Shown here: one piece after another, positions 43,280 to 50,824 of the stretch | Numbering within the stretch: the stretch's first letter is position 1 | Layout of the letters: the number at the start of each line of letters is the position of its first letter | Source: Lachnospiraceae bacterium | Lineage (GTDB): Bacteria > Bacillota > Clostridia > Lachnospirales > Lachnospiraceae | Direction: 5' to 3' | NCBI GenBank assembly: GCA_024403555.1 | Contig: JAKSRP010000001.1 | Location: forward strand, 1 to 64,000 | Length of the DNA stretch: 64,000 nt | The notes under the pieces: model-generated | The model's database searches: none | What the model saw: the letters and a program-made list of their open reading frames with translations, nothing else | Told to the model about the DNA's origin: nothing | Made by a program: the position numbers and the translations under genes

Positions 43280-44431
43280 ATGGAAATAATCAAAGAATTA
43301 CCAGAAGTATTTGAAGAATTTGCAGAAGCGAGAAAGAACTCCTTCTTAACAATGAAACAATTAAAGGATCAGGGAAAACCTGTTGTTGGTGCGTATTGTA
43401 CGTATTTTCCTCGTGAAATTGCGATGGCAGCAGGTGCAGTAACCGTAGGGCTTTGTTCTGTATCTCCAGAAACAATTCCAGATGCAGAAAAAGATCTTCC
43501 TAAGAACCTTTGCCCACTGATCAAATCCAGCTATGGTTTTGCAAAGACAGACAAATGTCCTTATTTCTATTTTTCTGATGTAGTTGTGGGTGAAACTACA
43601 TGCGACGGCAAGAAGAAAATGTATGAATATATGTCTGAATTTAAAGATGTTGTCTGCATGCAGCTTCCACAGAATCAGAATGAGGATTCTCTTGCACTTT
43701 GGAAAAAAGAAGTGATCAAATTAAAAGAACATTTAGAAGAAAAATTCGAAGTGGAAATTACAGATGAAAAGCTTCGTGAAGCAGCAAAGCTTAATAATCA
43801 GGTAAATGCTTCCTTGAAAAAACTTTATGGTCTCATGAAGAATGATCCAGCTCCAATCAAAGGACTTGATATGTTCCATGTATTATACGGCAGTGGATTC
43901 AAATTTGACCGCAAAGCAATCATTGATGAAGTTGATGCTTTAGCAGAAAAAATCAAAAAAGAATATGAAGCAGGAAAGATGGAAGAAAAGAAACCTCGTA
44001 TTCTTCTTACAGGATGCCCAGTCGGCGGTGCAACAGAAAAAGTAATCAAAGCGATTGAAGATAATGGTGCGATTATGGTCGTTATGGAAAACTGTACAGG
44101 TGCTAAGCAGATGGAACATATGGTAGATGTAGAATCTGATGATATGGTTGAAGCAATTGCACAGAGATACTTAAATATCGGCTGTTCTGTAATGTCTCCA
44201 AATCCAAATCGTTATAAGCTTCTTGGCGAATTGATTGATGAATACAATGTGGATGGTGTGATTGAGATGACATTAACAGCCTGTCATACATATAATGTGG
44301 AATCTTTCGGTATCCGTAAATTTGTGAATGAGAAAAAAGGCATTCCATATATGGCAGTTGAAACAGATTATTCCCAGTCTGACGTTGGTCAGTTAAATAC
44401 ACGTGTTGGAGCATTTATTGAAATGCTGTAA
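43280..44431 (+). CDS. Double-cubane-cluster / 2-hydroxyacyl-CoA dehydratase-like reductase
   Basis: The 383-residue protein is in the HgdB/BcrB/YjiM superfamily. The N-terminus VVGAYCTYFPREIAMAAGAV, LCPLIKSSYGF, CPYFYFSDVVVGETTCDGKKKMYE and the later GCPVGG and MENCTGAK are characteristic. Cys 40, 78, 93, 108, 246, 272, 302 and 335 are candidates for cluster binding. Characterised relatives carry a double-cubane [Fe8S9] cluster and perform low-potential ATP-driven reductions. They need an ATPase activator, not encoded in this window. The physiological substrate is unknown. AAAGGG precedes the ATG. Confidence 0.85.
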   Translation: MEIIKELPEVFEEFAEARKNSFLTMKQLKDQGKPVVGAYCTYFPREIAMAAGAVTVGLCSVSPETIPDAEKDLPKNLCPLIKSSYGFAKTDKCPYFYFSDVVVGETTCDGKKKMYEYMSEFKDVVCMQLPQNQNEDSLALWKKEVIKLKEHLEEKFEVEITDEKLREAAKLNNQVNASLKKLYGLMKNDPAPIKGLDMFHVLYGSGFKFDRKAIIDEVDALAEKIKKEYEAGKMEEKKPRILLTGCPVGGATEKVIKAIEDNGAIMVVMENCTGAKQMEHMVDVESDDMVEAIAQRYLNIGCSVMSPNPNRYKLLGELIDEYNVDGVIEMTLTACHTYNVESFGIRKFVNEKKGIPYMAVETDYSQSDVGQLNTRVGAFIEML

Positions 44432-44464
44432 TGTTCGCTTAAAAATCTAGATATGAATTGATAT

Positions 44465-44506
44465 GTATCCTCTTTACTGGACAAAACAGTAAGGAGGGTA
44501 TTTTTA
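44465..44506 (+). terminator. Terminator of the reductase gene
   Basis: GTATCCTCTTTACTG pairs (two G-U) with CAGTAAGGAGGGTAT over a 7-base loop, followed by TTTTT. The right arm also mimics a ribosome site. Confidence 0.7.
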
Positions 44507-45050
44507 TGAATGGGGAGATTTTTGCAACTAGCTGGTATAATCTCTCTTTTTTAGAGTATTTCATTGAAATGAGGATAAGAAAAAATAGCGATACCTCTTA
44601 TCTGTGTTATATTTTAAAATGAGTATATGATTTTCTGCAGACTACCTCTTTTGTTTTTATTTTTAATAAATGAGTGTACAAAAATTATAAAAACTGACTA
44701 TAAGGTGCAAGTTTAGCCTCATTTCACAAATTATTCTTATGTATGAGGATTATTTGAATTGTGGTAGTACCTCTTCTTGAAAAAAATACTTTTAGAAGAG
44801 GTGTAGAACAAAATTTTGTATACTCTTTTTGGTAATATTTAGTATGAAAGAGGATCAATTCAATAAAGCGATACCTCTTTTAGATTATTATAATATTATA
44901 AGAGCAACGTTAGTGTACATATTTGCCTGAATGTAAAAAAAACAGGGTTGTCTGAGTTGATAAGACAATAGAATTATCAGATAATTCAGAAAATAAATAA
45001 GAGTAATGTAAAAACAAATAGAAAATAATTAAAAAATCTAAAAATAAGTG
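44507..45050. other. AT-rich intergenic region with TACCTCTT repeats and a palindrome
   Basis: No convincing gene. TACCTCTT occurs four times on the plus strand (44592, 44643, 44768, 44872), twice within GCGATACCTCTT. A 17-base palindrome, GAATTATC/GATAATTC around one base, lies at 44971-44987, about 64 bases upstream of a consensus promoter. A 38-codon open frame at 44506-44622 borrows the terminator arm as its ribosome site and is not supported otherwise. Confidence 0.55.
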
Positions 45051-45079
45051 TTGACAAACACATATAGTGTGATTATAAT
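45051..45079 (+). promoter_or_regulatory. Consensus sigma-A promoter with internal dyad
   Basis: TTGACA (45051-45056), exactly 17 bases, TATAAT (45074-45079): a perfect match to both boxes. The spacer contains ACAC-ATATA-GTGT, a dyad that could bind a repressor. Confidence 0.85.
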
Positions 45080-45084
45080 AAAGA

Positions 45085-45341
45085 CATAAACAACAAATAC
45101 TTAATAAGAAATAAAAAACAAGGAGGACGGACCACCAGCTTAATTAATCCAACATCCAAAACTATAAAATCCAGGAGGTACAATCCAATGAAATAACTGC
45201 CCTTCCAGTATTATTACAAAAACCGAAAACATAATACCTGGACAAGACCAAATCAATAGAAAGCGAGGTTATACAGTGAGACTTTTAGAAATTCATTAAT
45301 AGACCATCTAATTAATTCAAATAATTAGATGGTCTTCTTTA
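45085..45341 (+). ncRNA. Orphan ~255-base transcription unit (small RNA or micro-peptide mRNA)
   Basis: Between a consensus promoter and a strong terminator lies about 215 bases with three Shine-Dalgarno-like sites but no ordinary gene. AAGGAGG (about 45120) is followed by no start codon. AGGAGGT (about 45174) precedes ATG-AAA-TAA at 45188; after the stop that frame stays open for 20 codons. GCGAGG (about 45263) precedes a GTG with a 7-codon frame (MRLLEIH). TCCAGG..GTA around the second site can pair with TACCTGGA near 45235, hiding the ribosome site. It could be a regulatory RNA, a leader-peptide message or the scar of a lost operon. Boundaries are predicted. Confidence 0.5.
45301..45340 (+). 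terminator. Strong terminator of the orphan transcript
   Basis: A 14-base perfect stem AGACCATCTAATTA/TAATTAGATGGTCT with a 7-base loop, then TCTTT. Confidence 0.85.
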
Positions 45342-45455
45342 TGTTCTAAAATACATATCAAAAAAGAGCCACCCACCCTTTTTGGTAAGCAGCCCTCCTT
45401 TATTCGTATCTTATTTTATTTATTTCTTTTCTCTATTTTTTATTTTGCATAAAAC

Positions 45456-46547
45456 TTATTCTAAAGTTAAGTCGCCTTCTTTGATCCAACCCATTTTTCT
45501 TTCAATTTCACAGAATACAGTACTTAAGATTGCTGGAAGTACGAAGCAGATTAAGATTAAGCCGATCCAGTCAAATGCTGTGATCGCAGCTTTTGTGCCG
45601 TTAGCAATATCTGCTACCCAGCCTGTGTAAACCCCGATCTGACCAACAAATCCACATGTACCCATACCGGAAGATACGGCAGCACCATCCATTGTCATCT
45701 TAAAGATGCAAGTTGCGATTGGACCAGTGATTGCAGAAGCAAGTGTTGGTGCAATCCAGATTTTTGGATTACGTACGATATTTGGAACCTGTAACATGGA
45801 AGTTCCGATACCCTGGGAAACTAAACCACCGACACCATTTTCTTTAAAGGACATAACAGCAAATCCAACCATCTGTGCACAACAGCCTGCAACAGCAGCT
45901 CCACCAGCAAGACCAGTTAAGCTTAATGCAGCACAAATAGCAGCAGAGGAAATAGGAAGTGTTAATGCCATACCAACGATTACAGATACTAAAATACCCA
46001 TTAAAAATGGCTGTAATTCTGTCGCCCACATGATGAGCTTTCCTACAGATGCAGCGGCAGCACCGATTGGAGCAGCGATTACGGAAGCAACACCAACACC
46101 AACTAAGATGGTAACGATTGGTGTTACTAAAAGGTCAATACGTGTTTCTTTGGAAACTAATTTACCAAATTCTGCTGCGATGATGGCTACGATTAATACG
46201 GCTAAAGGACCGCCTGCACCGCCAAGCATATTGGTTGCAAATCCAACTGGAATTAAGGAAAAGAGTACTAATGGTGGAGCAGCAAGGGCATAACCGATTG
46301 CAGCAGCCATTGCAGGACCTACCATAGCAGATGCAAATCCACCAATTGTGTAGCTTGCTGTTTCACTCGCAAATACTGGTTCTGTTAAGAATCCGATGTG
46401 GAACTGTGTTCCTAATGTGTTTAAGATTGTACCAATTAATAAGGTACAGAAAAGACCCTGTGCCATAGCGCCTAAGGCATCAATACCATAACGCTTGGCA
46501 GAAATCTGAATGTCTTTTTTCTTTAAAAAGCTTTTAACGTTACTCAT
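45456..46547 (-). CDS. PTS_EIIC_2-family membrane protein
   Basis: The 363-residue protein has about ten membrane helices rich in Gly and Ala (VGPAMAAAIGYALAAPPLVLFS, GGAGGPLAVLIVAIIAAEFG, TPIVTILVGVGVASVIAAPIGAAAASVGK) and matches the PTS EIIC type 2 (PF13303-like) group annotated as sugar-specific IIC permeases. No IIA, IIB or metabolic enzyme is encoded beside it, so a phosphotransfer role is doubtful and another small-molecule substrate is possible. AAAGGGAG precedes the ATG. Its promoter region carries repeated TCATTGACA words. Confidence 0.78.
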   Translation of the reverse strand: MSNVKSFLKKKDIQISAKRYGIDALGAMAQGLFCTLLIGTILNTLGTQFHIGFLTEPVFASETASYTIGGFASAMVGPAMAAAIGYALAAPPLVLFSLIPVGFATNMLGGAGGPLAVLIVAIIAAEFGKLVSKETRIDLLVTPIVTILVGVGVASVIAAPIGAAAASVGKLIMWATELQPFLMGILVSVIVGMALTLPISSAAICAALSLTGLAGGAAVAGCCAQMVGFAVMSFKENGVGGLVSQGIGTSMLQVPNIVRNPKIWIAPTLASAITGPIATCIFKMTMDGAAVSSGMGTCGFVGQIGVYTGWVADIANGTKAAITAFDWIGLILICFVLPAILSTVFCEIERKMGWIKEGDLTLE

Positions 46548-46607
46548 AATATTTTCTCCCTTTGAAAATTAAAAATAGATATGTCATGCAAGGTGTCTTG
46601 TCACCTG

Positions 46608-46645
46608 TCATTGACAATGATATACTTCTCAAATAAAAATGTCAA
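46608..46645 (-). promoter_or_regulatory. Promoter and repeat for the IIC-like gene
   Basis: On the minus strand TTGACA (46640-46645), 17-base spacer, TATCAT (46617-46622). The dyad TCATTG/CAATGA (46608-46620) overlaps the -10 box and repeats the TCATTGACA word of the -35 region; AGGTG/CACCT follows at 46591-46606. Confidence 0.6.
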
Positions 46646-46755
46646 TGATTAAATGTATACAAAAATTATATGCTTTTTCTTTTGTTTTCGGTTGTTGTAT
46701 AATAAAATCAAATGTATTAAAATGTTTTCTATAAAGAGAAAGGTATTTTTAAGCT

Positions 46756-47352
46756 ATGCAGATATGGGTTACCCGTCATGGACAGACAGATTTGAATAAA
46801 AAGAAACTCATGCAGGGACGTATTGATAAACCACTGAATGAGACTGGAATCATGCAGGCACAGAGCGTAAGAGATAAAATCGGAGACATTACATTTGATG
46901 CCGTATATGCAAGTTCCTTAGATCGAGCAATCACAACAGCCTCTATCATTGGCAATGTCAAGAAGGAAGAGGTAATCGTAGACGATCGAATCATTGAAAC
47001 AGATTTTGGCAAGTATGACTGTCGCCACTATGGACTTATGGGGCCGGCGATGACGGCTTACTGGGTGCTTCCAGAAGTATTTCATGCACCTAAGACGGTA
47101 GAAAGTATTCCTGATATGGTGAAAAGAAGCCATGGCTTTTTAAAGGAGCTTGAGCAAAAGGGATACGAGAACGTGCTGATTGTATGTCATGGCGGAATTA
47201 TCAGAGCTATTCGTGGATACTTAGAAGACAGTCCTAAAAAGGTTGTATGGAGACCAAAACCAAAGAACTGTGAAGTAAGAGTCTATGAATCCATTGATGG
47301 AAAGCATAAAACAATCCAGACTATCAAGGCTGATAATCCGGCAAAGAAGTAG
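46756..47352 (+). CDS. Histidine phosphatase family protein
   Basis: The 198-residue protein carries the catalytic VTRHGQTDLN motif at residues 4-13, RAITTASIIG, and the second His in VLIVCHGGIIRAI. It belongs to the phosphoglycerate-mutase-like phosphatases; likely substrates include small phosphorylated metabolites. The gene is followed 19 bases later by a lipid kinase gene, suggesting one transcript. Confidence 0.92.
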   Translation: MQIWVTRHGQTDLNKKKLMQGRIDKPLNETGIMQAQSVRDKIGDITFDAVYASSLDRAITTASIIGNVKKEEVIVDDRIIETDFGKYDCRHYGLMGPAMTAYWVLPEVFHAPKTVESIPDMVKRSHGFLKELEQKGYENVLIVCHGGIIRAIRGYLEDSPKKVVWRPKPKNCEVRVYESIDGKHKTIQTIKADNPAKK

Positions 47353-47371
47353 CTTTTAGGAGGAAGTAATC

Positions 47372-48283
47372 ATGAATATGAAGAGAGGATTATTTATCAT
47401 CAATCCATCCTCGGGAAGACAGAATATTTTAGATACAGTAGAATCCATTATTGGAAAGCTCGTGATGAGAGAAATCTGTGATCGAGTAGAAGTGTTTTAT
47501 ACAAAAGGGAAAGACGATGCAAAGCTTCGCGCCATGGAATTAATGCCTGGACAGTATGACTTTGTAGTAGCAGTTGGTGGAGATGGCACACTCAATGAAG
47601 TTGCTGCTGGCCTTTATTTGAGCAAGAGCAACATTCCTCTTGCTGTTATTTCGGCTGGTACGGTAAATGATTTTGCAAATTATTTAAGCCTTCCACAGAC
47701 ACCAGAGCCGTTCGTTGATATGATTGAAAAATTTGAATGCCTGAGCGTAGATTTAGGAAAAGTCAATGAAGAATATTTTATCAATGTTGTAGCTGGTGGT
47801 ATGCTGACAGATATTGCATATAAAGTGCCAAAAGATAAAAAAGCAGCAATGGGCAAGATGGCATATTATTTAGAATTCATTGCAGAATTCCCAAAACAGC
47901 TTTTGGACAGTGGAATTAAGCTTCATGTAGAGAGTGAGGAATTTACAGGAGATACCGATGCCATTGTATTTATTATCACAAATACAAAGAGCGTAGGCGG
48001 TGTTGCGAATGCACTTCCTCTTGCATCGGTAGAAGACGGACTTTTGGATGTAATGATCTTAAAGAGAGTCAACCCGCTTACTACACCGGATGCCATCGTG
48101 AAGTTTTTACAGAGTGAACATTATAAGGCAGAAGACATCGAGTACTTCCAGACAAAGAAGGTTCGCATTGAACAGATTGCAGGAACTCCAATCGTCTTAG
48201 ATTTTGACGGAGAAGTTCTCGTGGACAATCTACCTGCAGAAATTTCTGTGATTGAAGATGCAATCCAGATCATTATGCCATAA
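47372..48283 (+). CDS. Diacylglycerol/lipid kinase (YegS/BmrU-type)
   Basis: The 303-residue protein has the DAGK catalytic motif VVAVGGDGTLNEVAAGL, followed by PLAVISAGTVNDFANYL, and a C-terminal beta-sandwich with LVDNLPAEISV. It probably phosphorylates diacylglycerol or a related lipid at the inner leaflet. AGGAGG precedes the ATG by 8 bases. It shares a unit with the histidine phosphatase gene and ends at a bidirectional terminator. Confidence 0.92.
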   Translation: MNMKRGLFIINPSSGRQNILDTVESIIGKLVMREICDRVEVFYTKGKDDAKLRAMELMPGQYDFVVAVGGDGTLNEVAAGLYLSKSNIPLAVISAGTVNDFANYLSLPQTPEPFVDMIEKFECLSVDLGKVNEEYFINVVAGGMLTDIAYKVPKDKKAAMGKMAYYLEFIAEFPKQLLDSGIKLHVESEEFTGDTDAIVFIITNTKSVGGVANALPLASVEDGLLDVMILKRVNPLTTPDAIVKFLQSEHYKAEDIEYFQTKKVRIEQIAGTPIVLDFDGEVLVDNLPAEISVIEDAIQIIMP

Positions 48284-48311
48284 ATGTTAGATTGAGATTT
48301 ATTAAGAATAG

Positions 48312-48339
48312 AAAAACCCGGACATTTGTCCGGGTTTTC
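48312..48339. terminator. Bidirectional terminator
   Basis: AAAACCCGGACA/TGTCCGGGTTTT between convergent genes. Confidence 0.9.
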
Positions 48340-48340
48340 G

Positions 48341-49474
48341 TTATTTATGAAAGGTTACTTTGAATTTGGTTGAGCCAATCTTATCGCCCTTATAATAGAA
48401 TTCTAATTTGTTCTTGCCGTCTTCAATTGCAACTTTCGTTTTTACTTTTGAGCCTTTGGTGTTTTTATTCATTAAAATAGAATAATTCTCATCTCCACTG
48501 ATGGAAATGGATGGAGTATGATCTCTTAAGAAGACTGGAAGTCCGGAAGTATCTACCGTTTTTGGTGTGAATTCCTGAGCAAATGGTGCGTATGCTTTGT
48601 AGTTGTTATAACCCCAGGATAAAAGTCGATAAGTGTCTTCATACCATCCAGGGTTGTTTGAACGAAGTACAACGCAAATCAGTTCTACGCCGTCTCTTTT
48701 ACACCAGGTTACAAGTGTATTACGTGCCATCATGGTAAATCCTGTTTTACCGCCTTCAACTCCGTCAAATGTATACATCGTACGTTTTACCATCTTATGG
48801 TGATTCCACAAAGGTCTCTGCTGTTTACACTTATTTGTTACAGGAATTGTATAGCTTACAGTGGAAGCAATCTTACGAAATGTCTCGTTCTGAAGAGCAG
48901 TTCTGGTGATGATTGCCATATCATAGGCACTAACATAATGTTTATCATTATGTAATCCATTCGGATTCATAAAATGAGTATCTTTACATCCAATTTCTTC
49001 GGCTCTCTTATTCATCATGTCTACAAAGCCTTCGATTGAACCACCAATGTGTTCTGCCACGCCATTGCAGGCTTCATTTGCAGATTCTAACATGATTGCA
49101 TATAAGCTTTCTTCTAAGGAAAGTTTTTCGCCTGGTTCAATATAAATCTGGCTGCTTCCTGGTTCAATGCTGTCGATGGCATGCTGAGAATAAGTAACTG
49201 TATCGTATAAAGAGTCGCAGTTTTCAATTGCAACTAAAGTTGTCATAATCTTTGTGATGCTGGCAGGATAACGTTTGGAATGAATATTCTTGGAATAAAG
49301 AATTTCGCCAGTGCCTGCATCCATTAAGATTGCTGACTTTGCTTCTAAGGAAATGTCTCCGCCGGATGCTTTATGAAGGTCTGTGATTGCTCCTCCGGAT
49401 TGTGCGAAGACAGGCATAACTGCTAATTGAAAAACAAGAATCAATGCAAGTAACAGAGTGCTGATTCGTTTCAT
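48341..49474 (-). CDS. D-alanyl-D-alanine carboxypeptidase (PBP5/DacF type)
   Basis: The 377-residue exported enzyme trims the terminal D-Ala of peptidoglycan stem peptides. A signal peptide (residues 1-24, ending VFAQ) precedes the S11 domain with SITK (Ser72 nucleophile, Lys75), SAN (131-133) and KTG (243-245). The C-terminal ~90 residues form a beta domain; no clear amphipathic anchor is visible. A second enzyme of this family lies at 50825-52288. AAAAGGAG precedes the ATG. Confidence 0.94.
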   Translation of the reverse strand: MKRISTLLLALILVFQLAVMPVFAQSGGAITDLHKASGGDISLEAKSAILMDAGTGEILYSKNIHSKRYPASITKIMTTLVAIENCDSLYDTVTYSQHAIDSIEPGSSQIYIEPGEKLSLEESLYAIMLESANEACNGVAEHIGGSIEGFVDMMNKRAEEIGCKDTHFMNPNGLHNDKHYVSAYDMAIITRTALQNETFRKIASTVSYTIPVTNKCKQQRPLWNHHKMVKRTMYTFDGVEGGKTGFTMMARNTLVTWCKRDGVELICVVLRSNNPGWYEDTYRLLSWGYNNYKAYAPFAQEFTPKTVDTSGLPVFLRDHTPSISISGDENYSILMNKNTKGSKVKTKVAIEDGKNKLEFYYKGDKIGSTKFKVTFHK

Positions 49475-49609
49475 AAATACATCTCCTTTTTATTTTATCT
49501 ATAATATTGTATGATTTTTACCTAAAAAAGTCAATTGCATGGCATTTGCAATGTAAAAAAACTGTGTTAAAATGCAATAGATAAGAATGAAACCAGGAGA
49601 ACAGGATAT

Positions 49610-50245
49610 ATGAGACTTAGAGCAGTAAAAGGCGCAAGAGAGATGATTGCGGCCAATGATTATGTAATAAAAGAAGAAACAAATATGAAAGGCAGATGGA
49701 GCGAGTTATTTGGTAATGACAACCCGATCCATTTAGAAATCGGCATGGGAAAAGGCAAGTTCCTCATGACTTTAGCCGAGATGAATCCAGATATTAATTA
49801 TATTGGAATTGAAAAATTTTCAAGTGTATTGGTTCGTGCATTAGAAAAACGTGCAGAATATGAGGGAGATAACGTGTATTTTCTTCGCATGGATGCGGAA
49901 AACCTTGCAGAAGTATTTGCACCGGGAGAAGTAGACCGAATTTATCTTAATTTTTCTGATCCATGGCCAAAGGAACGTCATGCAAAGAGAAGACTGACAT
50001 CCAGAGAATTTTTCAAAAGATACGATCAGGTATTAAAAGCAGATGGCAAAGTCATCTTTAAAACGGATAATCGACCACTTTTTGATTTTTCTTTAGAAGA
50101 AGTGCCAGAAGCTGGATGGAAACTAGAAAATTATACCTTCGATCTTCACAACAGTGAATATGTGGAGGGGAATGTCATGACGGAGTATGAAACTAAATTC
50201 GTGGCAGAAGGAAAACCAATTAACCGCCTGGTTGCTTTTCGATAA
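49610..50245 (+). CDS. trmB: tRNA (guanine-N7-)-methyltransferase
   Basis: TrmB methylates G46 in the variable loop of tRNAs. The 211-residue protein has the SAM motif HLEIGMGKGKFLMTLA, NYIGIEKFSSVLVRALEK, and the signature NFSDPWPKERHAKRRL. AGGAG precedes the ATG by 9 bases. A tRNA-Lys gene follows 70 bases downstream under its own promoter. Confidence 0.96.
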   Translation: MRLRAVKGAREMIAANDYVIKEETNMKGRWSELFGNDNPIHLEIGMGKGKFLMTLAEMNPDINYIGIEKFSSVLVRALEKRAEYEGDNVYFLRMDAENLAEVFAPGEVDRIYLNFSDPWPKERHAKRRLTSREFFKRYDQVLKADGKVIFKTDNRPLFDFSLEEVPEAGWKLENYTFDLHNSEYVEGNVMTEYETKFVAEGKPINRLVAFR

Positions 50246-50261
50246 ATTAATGAAAAAAAGC

Positions 50262-50290
50262 TTGCATTTCTATTTTGGCTGTGATATTAT
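50262..50290 (+). promoter_or_regulatory. Promoter of the tRNA-Lys gene
   Basis: TTGCAT (50262-50267), 17-base spacer, TATTAT (50285-50290), 25 bases before the mature tRNA. Confidence 0.65.
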
Positions 50291-50315
50291 ATTACTTGCG
50301 TTAAGAAATGCGTAT

Positions 50316-50388
50316 GCACCATTAGCTCAGTTGGTAGAGCAGTAGACTCTTAATCTATTTGTCCAGGGTTCGAGTCCCTGATGGTGTA
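50316..50388 (+). tRNA. tRNA-Lys, anticodon CUU
   Basis: A full 73-base cloverleaf: acceptor GCACCAT/ATGGTGT, D arm GCTC/GAGC, anticodon stem GTAGA/TCTAT with loop CTCTTAA (anticodon CTT), T arm CAGGG/CCCTG with TTCGAGT, discriminator A. The CCA end is not encoded. It decodes AAG. Confidence 0.95.
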
Positions 50389-50392
50389 TCAT

Positions 50393-50425
50393 ATCCCGGA
50401 AGAGAATCTTCCGGGATTTTTTTTC
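50393..50425 (+). terminator. Terminator of the tRNA gene
   Basis: TCCCGGAAGA/TCTTCCGGGA with a GAA loop and a run of eight T. Confidence 0.92.
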
Positions 50426-50450
50426 TTTTTTTTAAAAATATAGATAGGTA

Positions 50451-50562
50451 AGCATAAGGATAGAGTTTCGCTTGCGCATTCTATGTGCTTTTTTTATATA
50501 TAAGAAGATTCTCTTCTTGTATATAAAAAAAGAAAGCATCTATTGGCGGATAGATGCTTTCG
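50451..50562. other. Cluster of hairpins without a gene
   Basis: Three hairpins occur in a row: 50451-50495 (AGCA..ATAGA/TCTATGTGCT then TTTTTTT), about 50489-50530 (an AT-rich stem around AAGAAGA/TTCTT) and 50532-50561 (GAAAGCATCTAT/ATAGATGCTTTC). The last is followed on the minus strand by seven T, so it could end a leftward transcript, yet no leftward gene lies to its right. The rest of the gap to 50767 is AT-rich with nothing recognisable. Confidence 0.5.
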
Positions 50563-50767
50563 GATTAAATTCATGCGTCTGTTAATCTAAAAAACTATTG
50601 AAAACAATAGAAAAAAGAGTATTCACACAAACAAACATTTAAAAGAAGAAAAAAGATGCATGAAATTAATTAACTTATTTATTACAGTTATTATAATACC
50701 ATAGTTTTTTCGAAAAGAATAATTGAATTTATTCACAGTTTCTATAGATAAAGCATATGAGTAAAGG

Positions 50768-50796
50768 GTTACATTTTTTTTTATATTTGCTATAAT
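50768..50796 (+). promoter_or_regulatory. Promoter of the second carboxypeptidase gene
   Basis: GTTACA (50768-50773), 17-base spacer, TATAAT (50791-50796), 29 bases before the ATG. Confidence 0.6.
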
Positions 50797-50824
50797 ACAT
50801 AGGTACAAAATAGGAGGTATAAAT

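Noticed and set aside
44506..44622. 38-codon frame with AAGGAGGG upstream
   Set aside because: The apparent ribosome site is the right arm of the reductase gene's terminator; the peptide shows no recognisable features.
45706..46293. 195-codon frame opposite the IIC-like gene
   Set aside because: Ala/Pro/Thr-rich shadow of a Gly/Ala-rich membrane protein on the other strand.
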